Part shown: positions 45,114 to 53,472 of the stretch, in pieces
Position numbering within the stretch: position 1 is the first letter of the stretch
How the letters are laid out: each line of letters begins with the position of its first letter
Origin: JAXLRU01 sp046330935
GTDB taxonomy: Bacteria > Actinomycetota > Actinomycetes > Actinomycetales > Kineosporiaceae
NCBI GenBank assembly: GCA_046330935.1
Contig: JAXLRU010000004.1
Coordinates: 664,304-728,303 of the forward strand
Length of the DNA: 64,000 bases
Reading direction: 5' to 3'
Notes under the pieces: generated by a model
What the model was told of the DNA's origin: nothing
Database searches by the model: none
The model's input: the letters and a program-made list of their open reading frames with translations, nothing else
Program-made: the position numbers and the translations under genes

Positions 45114-45146
45114 GAGGCCGGGCATCCCCGCGGGGTGCCCGGCCTC
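45114..45146. terminator. bidirectional terminator between ABC permease and TetR
   Basis: 15-bp stem (45114-45129/45132-45146, one bulged T) with a 2-nt loop. It covers the end of the TetR coding region. Confidence 0.75.
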
Positions 45147-45915
45147 AGTCGTCGGCGGGCGTGTCGCCCTCCCCCACCGGGAGGCCGAAGGCGGCCAGGC
45201 AGGTGCGGACGGCGTGGGCCGCGTACGCCTCGCCGTCGGCAGTGAAGGGCCTCAGGTGACCGAACACCTCCATGGCGACGAGGCCGTGGACGCGCGAGAA
45301 CGTGTCGGTGAGCAGGGCCATCCAGCCGACGTCCAGCCCGTACCCGCGGCGCTGCACGAGCGCGGCGAGATCGGCCGCGGTGCCCGGGTCGAGTTCGGCG
45401 GCCCTGGCCCGGGCCCGTTGCGCGTCGAGCAGCCCTTCGGCCTGGGCGTGGGCCACCAGCGACGCCAGGCGGTCCCCCGGGCGGGCCGCGACGGCGATGG
45501 TGCGCTCCGCGGGCGCGCGGTAACCGGGCAGCGGGGCGCCGTAGGCGAGGCCGAACTGCGCGGGGTGCTCCAGCGCCCAGGCCCGGTAAGCCGCGAAGGC
45601 ACGCGCGAGGGCGTCCGCCAGGCCCGACGCCGTCCGCACCTGCCCGCCGCTGGGCGCGAGGGCGGCGTCGACGGCCGTGTCGACGGCGTCGGCGTGCTGG
45701 GTGAACGCCTCCACGAGGAGCTCGGTGATCAGATCGTCGCGGCTGCCCACGTAGCGGTAGAGCGCGGAGACGGCCATGCCCAGCTGCCGCGCCACCTCCC
45801 GCAGCGTGACCCCCGGGACCCCCTCGGCCACCAGCTGCGCGCGGGCGGCGTCCAGGATCGCGGTGGCGGTCTCCTGGCGGCGACGCTCGCGGAGCGTGGC
45901 GGGAGGGGTGGGCAC
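45145..45915 (-). CDS. TetR-family transcriptional repressor
   Basis: A 256-residue TetR protein. The N-terminal helix-turn-helix is clear (TATAILDAARAQLVAEGVPGVTLREVARQLGMAVSALYRYVGSRDDLI), followed by an all-helical TetR_C ligand domain of the WHG type. GTG at 45915 is leaderless by a TATCCT -10 box (45922-45927) 6 nt upstream. Divergent from the membrane-protein gene at 46034, with GAACAGTGTTC operators between, so it most likely represses that gene and perhaps itself. Ligand unknown. Confidence 0.93.
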   Translation of the reverse strand: MPTPPATLRERRRQETATAILDAARAQLVAEGVPGVTLREVARQLGMAVSALYRYVGSRDDLITELLVEAFTQHADAVDTAVDAALAPSGGQVRTASGLADALARAFAAYRAWALEHPAQFGLAYGAPLPGYRAPAERTIAVAARPGDRLASLVAHAQAEGLLDAQRARARAAELDPGTAADLAALVQRRGYGLDVGWMALLTDTFSRVHGLVAMEVFGHLRPFTADGEAYAAHAVRTCLAAFGLPVGEGDTPADD

Positions 45916-45921
45916 GAGCCG

Positions 45922-45927
45922 AGGATA
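45922..45927 (-). promoter_or_regulatory. -10 box, leaderless TetR promoter
   Basis: TATCCT on the minus strand, 6 nt before the GTG at 45915. Confidence 0.5.
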
Positions 45928-45948
45928 GCGAGCATCAGCACGAAACGA

Positions 45949-46005
45949 GAACAGTGTTCTTGACAGGACGGACGGCCAGGCGGCACTGTTCTGCGAACAG
46001 TGTTC
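45949..46005 (+). promoter_or_regulatory. TetR operator pair around a sigma-70 promoter
   Basis: GAACAGTGTTC (GAACA-N-TGTTC) occurs at 45949-45959 and 45995-46005, with an additional CACTGTTC-N3-GAACAGTG dyad at 45984-46002. Between them lie a consensus -35 TTGACA (45960-45965) and, 18 bp on, -10 CACTGT (45984-45989). The operators overlap the -35 and the -10/start site, the classic layout for TetR repression of the gene at 46034. Confidence 0.75.
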
Positions 46006-46033
46006 TCGTTGCGAGCGTCATTCAGGAGTCGTC

Positions 46034-46813
46034 ATGTCCGTCGCCCACGCCCTGCCCGCCGACCAGGTCTCGCCTGACACCGACAACCCGGGGACCGCCC
46101 CCTCGCCCGCCTCCACGGACGTCGCCCGGACCGTGCTCGCCTCGACCGCGGCGGCCGTCGCCCTCGGGCTGGTCGGCAGCATCGGCCTCGCCGTCAGCTT
46201 CGGCTGGCCCGCCGTGCTCGACGCCCCGGCGGCCGAGGCCCTGCCCGCCTTCGCCGAGCAGCGCGGCGCCGTCGCCGCCTTCTTCCTGGTGCAGCTCGCC
46301 GGCAGCCTCGCCCTCAGCCCGGCGGTGCTCGGGCTGCACCGGCTCGCCGCGGCACGCCGTCCCGCCGGGCCCGGCCTGCAGGCGCTGACCGCGCTCGGCG
46401 TGGCCGCGCTCGTCGTCCAGTGCCTCGGCTGGGTGCGCTGGCCCATCGCCGTCCCCCACCTCGCCGACGCCTACCTCGACCCGGCCGCCTCCCCCGCTGC
46501 CCGCGAGGCGACGGCCGCGTCGTACGAGGTGCTCAACGCCTATGCGGGCGGCGCTCTCGGGGAGCACCTCGGCTGGTTGCTGCAGGCCGTCTGGGCCGTG
46601 GGCATCGCCGCGGTGCTGGTGCGCCGCCGGGTGCTGCCCCGCGCCGTCGCCGTCGCCCTGCTCGGCCTCGCCGTCGCCTGGGCGGCCACGCTCGTGCCCG
46701 CAGGGTGGTTCGCCGCCGACGAGCTGGAGACCGTGGGCGTGAACGTCTACAGCGTGTGGCTGCTCGGCCTGCTCGCCGCGGCGGGCGTCCTGGTCCGGCG
46801 GAGGAACGCCTGA
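46034..46813 (+). CDS. membrane protein, DUF4386-like
   Basis: A 259-residue protein with about seven hydrophobic segments and large aromatic-containing loops (FAEQRGAVAAFFLVQLAGSLALSP, QCLGWVRWPIAVPHLADAYLD). The overall shape resembles DUF4386 membrane proteins, which often sit beside a TetR gene. ATG at 46034 is preceded by CAGGAG. Expression is likely switched by the divergent TetR through GAACAGTGTTC operators. Function unknown. Confidence 0.75.
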   Translation: MSVAHALPADQVSPDTDNPGTAPSPASTDVARTVLASTAAAVALGLVGSIGLAVSFGWPAVLDAPAAEALPAFAEQRGAVAAFFLVQLAGSLALSPAVLGLHRLAAARRPAGPGLQALTALGVAALVVQCLGWVRWPIAVPHLADAYLDPAASPAAREATAASYEVLNAYAGGALGEHLGWLLQAVWAVGIAAVLVRRRVLPRAVAVALLGLAVAWAATLVPAGWFAADELETVGVNVYSVWLLGLLAAAGVLVRRRNA

Positions 46814-46837
46814 CGTGAGGGCCCGGACGTGGGGGGG

Positions 46838-46863
46838 GGGGGCCACCCGTGCGGGTGGCCCCC
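46838..46863. terminator. bidirectional terminator between the membrane protein and icd
   Basis: 12-bp perfect stem (46838-46849/46852-46863), 2-nt loop; its 5' arm begins inside a run of 12 G (46831-46842). Confidence 0.8.
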
Positions 46864-46885
46864 TCCTCGCCTGACGCGGTGGGGT

Positions 46886-48103
46886 TCAGGCGCGCGCGGC
46901 CTGCAGGTTCTCGTCGAGCGCGGCGAGGAAGCCCTCGGTGGTCAGCCACTCCTGGTCGGGGCCGACGAGCAGCGCGAGGTCCTTCGTCATCTTGCCCGAC
47001 TCGACCGTCTGCACGCAGACCCGCTCCAGCGTCTCGGCGAACGCCGTCACCTCGGGCTGGCCGTCGAGCTTGCCGCGGTGCTTGAGGCCGCCCGTCCACG
47101 CGTAGATCGAGGCGATCGGGTTCGTCGAGGTCGGCTTGCCCTGCTGGTGCTGGCGGTAGTGCCGCGTGACCGTGCCGTGGGCGGCCTCGGCCTCGACGGT
47201 CTTGCCGTCGGGGGTCATCAGCACCGAGGTCATCAGGCCGAGCGAGCCGAAGCCCTGGGCCACGGTGTCGGACTGCACGTCGCCGTCGTAGTTCTTGCAC
47301 GCCCAGACGTAGCCGCCCTCCCACTTCATGGCCGCGGCGACCATGTCGTCGATGAGCCGGTGCTCGTAGGTCAGGCCCGCCGCCTTGAACTGGTCGGCGA
47401 ACTCCGCCTCGAAGATCTCGGCGAAGATGTCCTTGAAGGCGCCGTCGTAGGCCTTGAGGATCGTGTTCTTCGTCGACAGGTACACCGGGTAACCGCGCTG
47501 CAGGCCGTAGGAGAACGACGCCCGCGCGAAGTCGGCGATCGACTTGTTGAAGTTGTACATCCCCATGACCACGCCGCCGTCGGTCGGCATGTTCACCACG
47601 GTGTGCTCGATGGGCGCGGAGCCGTCCTCGGGCGTGAACGTGATGGTGACCTTGCCGGCGCCCGGGACCTTGAAGTTCGTCGACTTGTACTGGTCGCCGT
47701 GGGCGTGACGGCCGATGACGATCGGCTTGGTCCAGCCCGGGACCAGCCGGGGGATGTTGCTGATGATGATCGGCTCGCGGAAGACGACGCCACCGAGGAT
47801 GTTGCGGATCGTCCCGTTCGGGGACACCCACATCTTCTTCAGGCCGAACTCCTCGACGCGGGCCTCGTCGGGGGTGATGGTCGCGCACTTGACGCCCACG
47901 CCGTGTTCCTTGATGGCGTTCGCGGCGTCGATGGTGATCTGGTCGTCGGTGGCGTCCCGGCTCTCGATGCCCAGGTCGAAGTAGCGCAGGTCGACATCGA
48001 GGTACGGGTGGATCAGGCGGTCCTTGATGAACTGCCAGATGATGCGGGTCATCTCGTCGCCGTCGAGCTCGACGACGGGACCGGCAACCTTGATCTTCGC
48101 CAC
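46886..48103 (-). CDS. icd: NADP-dependent isocitrate dehydrogenase (homodimeric, eukaryote-like type)
   Basis: A 405-residue IDH of the homodimeric NADP+ type, oxidising isocitrate to 2-oxoglutarate in the TCA cycle. MAKIKVAGPVVELDGDEMTRIIW and SPNGTIRNILGGVVFREPI (substrate Ser/Asn/Arg), DDMVAAAMKWEGGYVWACKNYDGDVQSD (metal Asp) and AAHGTVTRHYR (NADP contact) are typical. The second GTG (48103) is chosen since GGAG lies 8 nt upstream, giving the standard N-terminus and length. Transcribed divergently from the HD-GYP gene. Confidence 0.97.
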   Translation of the reverse strand: MAKIKVAGPVVELDGDEMTRIIWQFIKDRLIHPYLDVDLRYFDLGIESRDATDDQITIDAANAIKEHGVGVKCATITPDEARVEEFGLKKMWVSPNGTIRNILGGVVFREPIIISNIPRLVPGWTKPIVIGRHAHGDQYKSTNFKVPGAGKVTITFTPEDGSAPIEHTVVNMPTDGGVVMGMYNFNKSIADFARASFSYGLQRGYPVYLSTKNTILKAYDGAFKDIFAEIFEAEFADQFKAAGLTYEHRLIDDMVAAAMKWEGGYVWACKNYDGDVQSDTVAQGFGSLGLMTSVLMTPDGKTVEAEAAHGTVTRHYRQHQQGKPTSTNPIASIYAWTGGLKHRGKLDGQPEVTAFAETLERVCVQTVESGKMTKDLALLVGPDQEWLTTEGFLAALDENLQAARA

Positions 48104-48190
48104 GGACACGACTCCATTCGATCTCGCGGGAACTCGCGCTGCCCCGCCGGGCACGACCGCGCCCGCCCACAGGGGATGCGGCGGGAAGCC

Positions 48191-48196
48191 TATCCT
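48191..48196 (+). promoter_or_regulatory. -10 box for the HD-GYP gene
   Basis: TATCCT about 100 nt before the GTG at 48297; no clear -35. Confidence 0.35.
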
Positions 48197-48296
48197 TGCG
48201 CGCGGCCCGGCCCGCCCGCGGGTGCGCCGACCAGGGGACAGATCAGCTCCGCCCTCAAGTCGACCCCCGCTCCCGCCCGAACGGAGGGGGGTGACG

Positions 48297-50120
48297 GTGA
48301 CCGCCGGACCGACGCAGAACTACGAGCGGCTGGACGGGGAGGCCTGGCGCCCCCATCCCTGGCTGGCCCGTGGCATCCGTGCGTCCATCGCCGTCCTCCC
48401 CGCCGCCTCGGCCATCGGGTTCGGGCTGGTGATGCACACGCAGGCACCGCCGACGCGGCTCGAGGTCAACCCCTGGGTCTGGATGGTCGGTGTCCTCACC
48501 GTGTCGTGGCTGCTGCTGTGGGTGCTCACCGCGGCGCTCACCCGGCTGCTGCCGCTCAGCGTGCTGATGCGCCTGTCCCTGGTGTTCCCCGACGAGGCGC
48601 CCTCACGGTTCAAGGTGGCGATGCGCGCCGGCAACAGCCGCGAGGTCGAGCGCCAGATCGCCTGGATCCGCTCCAGCGGGCGCGCCCTCGACGTCGGGGA
48701 GGCCGCCGCGGAGCAGATGCTCGCGCTCGTGGCCGCGCTGTCGGCGCACGACCGGCTCACCCGCGGGCACAGCGAGCGGGTGCGGGCCTACGCCGACCTG
48801 ATCATCGAGGAGATGGGCCTCAGCCCGGCCGAGGCGGCTAGGGCGCGGTGGGCAGCGCTCCTGCACGACGTCGGCAAGCTCATGGTGCCCGCGGAGATCC
48901 TCAACAAGCGCGGCCGCCCCACCCCCCGGGAGTGGCAGGTCCTGGCCCGCCACCCCGACGAGGGGATGCGCCTGGTCGCCCCCGTGCTGGACTGGCTCGG
49001 CGAGTGGGCCGCCGGCATCGGCCAGCACCACGAACGCTGGGACGGGCGCGGCTACCCGCGCGGACTCGCCGGTGAGGACATCCACCTCTCGGCGCGGATC
49101 ATCGCCGTCGCCGACACCTTCGACGTCATCACCTCGCACCGCTCGTACAAGAAGCCGATCAGCGCGACCGCGGCGCGCGCCGAGATCATCCGATGCGCGG
49201 GCACCCAGTTCGACCCCGTCGTCGTCCGGGCGTTCCTGCGCGTCGGCCTGGGCCGCCTGCGCGTCGTCACGGGCCCCCTGTCCCTGCTCGCCAGCCTGCC
49301 GCCCCTGCGCCAGCTGCCCGTCGGCGAGCTCGTGCACGGCGTCGCGACCGCCTCCGTCGCCACCACGGCCGCCGTCGTATCCAGCGCGGGGATCGTCGGC
49401 GTCCCCGCCGCCGACGAGTCGCCCGCCACCACCCGACCCCCCGTTGCCGCCGCCACCCACCCCCGCACGGGCGGCGCCAAGCCCCGCACCCCCGCCGTCC
49501 AGGGCGGTCGCCGGCCGGCGACGCAGGCACGCGCGACCACCAAGCGGCGGCAGGCGCCCGCAGCCAGGACCATCGCCCCGAAGGCCGCGCCCCCGGCCCC
49601 CCGCACGACCGCCGCCGTGGCCCCCCTCGACGCGCTCGATCCCGACCGCGACCTGTGCCGCCAGGTCCGCGCCGGGACCGGCGCCTTCGCGGGCGCCGAC
49701 CTGCGCGACTGCGACCTGTCGGGGATGCGCTTCACCTCCGGCACCTTCCACGCCGCCGACCTGCGCGGCGCCGACCTGTCGGGCGCGTCGATCACGTCGA
49801 CCGACCTCGGCGAGGCCCGGCTGGACGGCGCGAAGCTGTCGGGCGCAGCCCTGGCCAACGGCAGCGCCACCGGAGCGTCGCTGCGCGGCGCCGACCTGTC
49901 CGGCAGCGCCATCACCCAGATGTCGCTCACCGGTGCCAACCTGACCGGGGCCGACCTGTCCCGCTCGCGGTTGAGCCAGGTGGAGTTCGGTCAGGCCGAC
50001 CTGTCGAAGGCCGACCTGACCGGTGCCGCGCTGTCCCACTGCGGGATGCAGGGTGCCGACCTCGGCGGCGCCACCCTGACCGGCGTCACGCTCGACCAGA
50101 CCACCCTGCCCTCCGCGTGA
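48297..50120 (+). CDS. HD-GYP phosphodiesterase-like protein fused to pentapeptide repeats
   Basis: A 607-residue protein. Two N-terminal membrane helices (about 27-46 and 60-82) lead into an HD-GYP domain (about 140-310): HD at 190-191 (LLHDVGKLMVP), GQHHERWDGRGYPRGLAGE with GYP at 252-254, and ARIIAVADTFDVITSHRSYK. All catalytic motifs for c-di-GMP hydrolysis look intact. A hydrophobic segment (about 340-365) and a Pro/Ala/Thr/Arg-rich linker (about 370-450) follow, then residues 463-602 are about 28 A(D/N)LXX pentapeptide repeats, a right-handed beta-helix. With the hydrophobic segment between, the repeats may lie outside the cytoplasm. Start GTG 48297 (GGAGG upstream) or 48291. Overlaps the MFS gene by 35 bp. 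Confidence 0.88.
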   Translation: MTAGPTQNYERLDGEAWRPHPWLARGIRASIAVLPAASAIGFGLVMHTQAPPTRLEVNPWVWMVGVLTVSWLLLWVLTAALTRLLPLSVLMRLSLVFPDEAPSRFKVAMRAGNSREVERQIAWIRSSGRALDVGEAAAEQMLALVAALSAHDRLTRGHSERVRAYADLIIEEMGLSPAEAARARWAALLHDVGKLMVPAEILNKRGRPTPREWQVLARHPDEGMRLVAPVLDWLGEWAAGIGQHHERWDGRGYPRGLAGEDIHLSARIIAVADTFDVITSHRSYKKPISATAARAEIIRCAGTQFDPVVVRAFLRVGLGRLRVVTGPLSLLASLPPLRQLPVGELVHGVATASVATTAAVVSSAGIVGVPAADESPATTRPPVAAATHPRTGGAKPRTPAVQGGRRPATQARATTKRRQAPAARTIAPKAAPPAPRTTAAVAPLDALDPDRDLCRQVRAGTGAFAGADLRDCDLSGMRFTSGTFHAADLRGADLSGASITSTDLGEARLDGAKLSGAALANGSATGASLRGADLSGSAITQMSLTGANLTGADLSRSRLSQVEFGQADLSKADLTGAALSHCGMQGADLGGATLTGVTLDQTTLPSA

Positions 50121-51636
50121 CCGGGGCCGCCGCGGCCTCACCCGCGGCGTCGATCGCCCGGCCCGCGGCGTCCTTGGCCCGCTTGACCATCGACAGGGGG
50201 TCGGCGATGTCCTCCAGGGACTTGCGCTCGGCGTCCACGCCGAACACCCACGCGATGATCCCGCCGGCCAGCATGATGACGGCGCCGACGACGAAGCCGA
50301 CGGTCAGCGGGCCGCGGTCGGTGCCCTCGCCGACGAGCGTGCCGAACAGCCACGGGGCGACGACGCCGCCCGCGAGCATCGAGATCGCGAAGAAGAACGA
50401 GATGGCCTGGGCACGCAGCTCCAGCGGGAAGATCTCGCTCACCGTCAGGTAGGCGGACGACGCCGCCGCCGAGGCGAAGAAGAAGATCACGCACCAGAAC
50501 GCCGTCTGGGTCACGGCCGTGAGCATCCCCGCGTGGAACATCCAGGCGCTGACCAGCAGCAGCGAGCCCGAGATGCCGTAGGTGGCGAGGATCATCCGGC
50601 GCCGCCCCACCGTGTCGAACAGCTTGCCCAGGAGCAGGGGCCCGAGCAGGTTGCCGACGGCGAAGGGGAAGAAGAAGTAGCCGATCCGGTCGCTGCCCAC
50701 GCCGTAGAAGTGGTCCAGCACCAGGGCGTAGCTGAAGAAGATCGCGTTGTAGAGGAACGCCTGCGTCACCATCATCGAGAAGCCCAGGAACGACCGGCTC
50801 CGGTAGTCGCGCAGCATCACGGTCGCGATCTGCCGGTAGGACACGCTCTCGGTGCGCCGCACGAGCAGCGCGCGGTCGTCCCCGACCGGCTCCAGCGGCT
50901 TGCCCGATTCGCGCTGCACCTCGGCCTCGATCCGCTCCAGCGTCGCCTCGGCCTCCTCGTGCCGCCCGTGCGTCATCAGCCAGCGCGGGCTCTCCGGGAT
51001 CGCCTTGCGGACGCCCAGGATGCACAGGCCGATCGCGGGCCCGATCAGGAAGCCGATCCGCCAACCCACGTTCTCGTGGAAGAGGTCGGGGTTGAGGAAG
51101 AACACCGACGCCGCCGCGCCGATCATGGCGCCGCCCCAATAGGTGCCGTTGACGGCGATGTCCACCCGGCCCCGGTAGTGGCTGGGGATCAGCTCGTCGA
51201 TGGCGGAGTTGATGGCGGCGTACTCGCCGCCGATGCCGGTGCCGGCGAAGAAGCGGCAGAGCAGGAAGAACCAGAACGAGAAGGAGAACGCCGCCACGGC
51301 GCTCGCCGCCAGGTACAGCGCGAGGGTGAACAGGAACAGCTTGCGCCGCCCCAGCCGGTCGGTGAGCCGACCGAAGACCAGCGCCCCGACCACCTCACCC
51401 GCGAGGTAGACCGAGCCCGCCAGCCCCACCTGGGCCGCCGTGATGTTCAGCGTGTCCTCGTGCTGCAGGACCGTCCCGACGCTGGAGACGATCTGGATCT
51501 CCAGGCCGTCGAGGATCCAGGAGACCCCCAGCCCGACCACCACCAGCCAGTGGAAACGCGTCCACGGCAGGCGGTCCATGCGTGCGGGGACCGTGCTCCG
51601 CACAGCCCCCTCGTCGAGGTCGATCGTGGCGCCCAT
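50086..51636 (-). CDS. MFS transporter, sugar-porter-like/metabolite:H+ symporter
   Basis: A 516-residue, 12-helix transporter. Motif GRLTDRLGRRKLFLFTLALY between helices 2 and 3, GRVDIAVNGTYWGGAMIGAA, PESPRWLMTHGR after helix 6, and GKLFDTVGRRRMIL between helices 8 and 9 place it in the sugar porter or related metabolite:H+ symporter groups. RBS GAGGAGGACGG precedes the ATG at 51636. Its 3' end overlaps the HD-GYP gene on the other strand by 35 bp. Substrate unknown. Confidence 0.92.
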   Translation of the reverse strand: MGATIDLDEGAVRSTVPARMDRLPWTRFHWLVVVGLGVSWILDGLEIQIVSSVGTVLQHEDTLNITAAQVGLAGSVYLAGEVVGALVFGRLTDRLGRRKLFLFTLALYLAASAVAAFSFSFWFFLLCRFFAGTGIGGEYAAINSAIDELIPSHYRGRVDIAVNGTYWGGAMIGAAASVFFLNPDLFHENVGWRIGFLIGPAIGLCILGVRKAIPESPRWLMTHGRHEEAEATLERIEAEVQRESGKPLEPVGDDRALLVRRTESVSYRQIATVMLRDYRSRSFLGFSMMVTQAFLYNAIFFSYALVLDHFYGVGSDRIGYFFFPFAVGNLLGPLLLGKLFDTVGRRRMILATYGISGSLLLVSAWMFHAGMLTAVTQTAFWCVIFFFASAAASSAYLTVSEIFPLELRAQAISFFFAISMLAGGVVAPWLFGTLVGEGTDRGPLTVGFVVGAVIMLAGGIIAWVFGVDAERKSLEDIADPLSMVKRAKDAAGRAIDAAGEAAAAPVTRRAGWSGRA

Positions 51637-51732
51637 CGCCGTCCTCCTCGTCCCCCTACGGCTCCGGCGCCGCAGGCCCGCAGGGTCCGTTCCCGGTCGA
51701 GGACCGGCTCATGCAGGACGGCAAGCGCTGGT

Positions 51733-51766
51733 GCCCGACACGGCTTCGGCGAGCCGTCCGGCGGGC
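51733..51766 (-). terminator. hairpin after the 51.8 kb gene
   Basis: 6-bp stem 51740-51745/51752-51757 with a 6-nt loop and an outer GCCCG/CGGGC pairing (51733-51737/51762-51766), just past the stop of the unknown gene. Confidence 0.4.
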
Positions 51767-51767
51767 C

Positions 51768-52310
51768 TCAGGCCGAGGTGACGGCGGGCTGGATCAGCTG
51801 GGTGACGACCCGCTTGAAGTGCCCGTTGAGGGCCGCGCCGATGATCGCGCCGCGGGGGTGGGTGACCTGGCCGGTGGCGGCGTCCACGAGCACCGGGTGG
51901 GTCATGACGCCGAACTGGCGGCCGCGGGCCTTGCGGGCCCATTCCGTCAGGTGCTCGGCGACGTTCTCGCCGACGGCGACGGTCAGGACGGCCGAGCCGC
52001 TCTGCAGTCCCGGCGGCAGGCCCGGCTGCGTGGCCATGCTGAAGTTCACGACGTGCCGCTGCAGCCCGTCGAGCCAGGTGCGGTCCTCGTCCCCGCGCAG
52101 CGGCACGAGCACCACCGCAGTGTGGATCTTGGAGAACCCGGCCTGCCACATCCACTTGGACGTGCGGCCGGTGGTCACGGTGCGGTCGGGCCAGGCGGCG
52201 TCGGACACCTGCCAGCCGGCGGCGGCGAGGCGGGCACCGACGGCCTGGGCGACGGCGCGGGGCCGGCCGGTCTCCTCGACCGGCCGGCCCTGCGGGTCCT
52301 GCTGCGTCAC
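51768..52310 (-). CDS. protein of unknown function downstream of mdh
   Basis: A 180-residue cytosolic-looking protein with no recognised motif. It alternates beta-type strands (AAGWQVSDAAWPDRTVTTGR, IHTAVVLVPLRGD, VVNFSMATQPGLPPG) with a helix (NVAEHLTEWARKARGRQFGV). GTG at 52310 has GGGGGAG upstream and lies 34 nt after the mdh stop, so the two genes probably form an operon. A hairpin follows. Function cannot be inferred from the sequence. Confidence 0.7.
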   Translation of the reverse strand: MTQQDPQGRPVEETGRPRAVAQAVGARLAAAGWQVSDAAWPDRTVTTGRTSKWMWQAGFSKIHTAVVLVPLRGDEDRTWLDGLQRHVVNFSMATQPGLPPGLQSGSAVLTVAVGENVAEHLTEWARKARGRQFGVMTHPVLVDAATGQVTHPRGAIIGAALNGHFKRVVTQLIQPAVTSA

Positions 52311-52344
52311 TGCGGTCTCCCCCGTGATGGGTGCGTGGTGAAGG

Positions 52345-53301
52345 TCAGAGCGAGGCGACGTCGGCGGCCTTGGCCTTGACGGCGGCGGCGGCCTCGCGCA
52401 GGCCGGCGAGCTCGGTCTCGGTGAGGTCGCGCTCGACGACCTTGCGGACGCCGCCCGCACCGAGCTCGGCCTCGACGCCCAGGTAGACGCCGTCGATGCC
52501 GAACTGGCCGTCGACCCACGTGCAGACCGGCATGACGGCGCCGGAGTCCTCGGCGACGGCCTTGGCCATGCGCGCGGCGGCGGCCGAGGGGGCGTAGTAC
52601 GCCGACCCGGACTTCAGCAGCGCGACGACCTCGGCACCACCGTTGCGGGTGCGCACGACCAGCTCGTCGATCGTGGCGGCGTCGAGCAGCTCCGACAGCG
52701 GCTTGCCGTCGACGGTGCAGGCGCTGGGCACCGGCACCATCGTGTCGCCGTGCGAGCCGAGGGTCAGGGTCTTCACCGAGCCGACCGGCACGCCGAGCTT
52801 CTCGGCCACGAAGAACGAGAAGCGCGCGGTGTCGAGCATGCCCGCCTGGCCCATGACCCGGGAGTGGGGGAAGCCGGTGGCGATCTGGGCGAGGGTCGTC
52901 ATCTCGTCCAGGGGGTTGGAGACGATGATGACGACCGCGTCGGGCGCGTGCCGGGCCACGTTCTCGGCGACGCCGCGGACGATGCCCGCGTTCATGCCGA
53001 GCAGGTCCATGCGGCTCATGCCGGGCTTGCGGGGCAGGCCCGCCGTCACCACGACGATGTCGGAGCCCTCGATGACCTCGTAGCCCGAGCCGTCGGTGCC
53101 GGTGGTCTTGCCGACGACGAGGGTCTCGAAGCCCTCGACCGGGCGGGACTGGTTGAGGTCGAGGGCCAGGCCCTCGGCCCAGCCGTCGCGGATGTCGGTG
53201 AGGACGACCTTCTCGAAGATGTCGTACTCGGCCAGTCGCTGCGCGGTGGTCGAGCCGTAGAAGCCGGCACCGACGACGGTGACCGTGCCCTTGCGCGCCA
53301 T
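52345..53301 (-). CDS. mdh: malate dehydrogenase (LDH-like type)
   Basis: A 318-residue MDH oxidising malate to oxaloacetate with NAD+. VTVVGAGFYGSTTAQRLA is the nucleotide-binding loop, VTAGLPRKPGMSRMDLLGMNA the mobile loop with the substrate-binding Arg residues (R in LPRKPGMSR), IVSNPLDEMTTLA and GQAGMLDTARFS the substrate Arg/Asp region, and LGSHGDTMVP the catalytic His. The Arg at the specificity position marks it as malate rather than lactate dehydrogenase. A -10 box TAGCCT lies 85-90 nt upstream. Confidence 0.95.
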   Translation of the reverse strand: MARKGTVTVVGAGFYGSTTAQRLAEYDIFEKVVLTDIRDGWAEGLALDLNQSRPVEGFETLVVGKTTGTDGSGYEVIEGSDIVVVTAGLPRKPGMSRMDLLGMNAGIVRGVAENVARHAPDAVVIIVSNPLDEMTTLAQIATGFPHSRVMGQAGMLDTARFSFFVAEKLGVPVGSVKTLTLGSHGDTMVPVPSACTVDGKPLSELLDAATIDELVVRTRNGGAEVVALLKSGSAYYAPSAAAARMAKAVAEDSGAVMPVCTWVDGQFGIDGVYLGVEAELGAGGVRKVVERDLTETELAGLREAAAAVKAKAADVASL

Positions 53302-53385
53302 TGCTGGGATCCCCTCTGGTCGCGGGTCGCGCCGGCGCGCCGGGTGGGCGCGGCGGCGGCGGATGGTGGGACGTGTGCAACCGCG

Positions 53386-53391
53386 AGGCTA
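53386..53391 (-). promoter_or_regulatory. -10 box for mdh
   Basis: TAGCCT on the minus strand, giving a leader of about 78 nt. Confidence 0.4.
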
Positions 53392-53472
53392 TCGGCCCGC
53401 GCGGGGCGGCCTCGCGCCGGACGTCCCGGTCCGCTCCCGCTCAGGCGGACGTGACCCGATTCACGAACGGGA

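Noticed and set aside
46831..46842. Run of 12 G as a phase-variable tract
   Set aside because: It lies between genes and forms one arm of a terminator. It may still be a sequencing weak spot.
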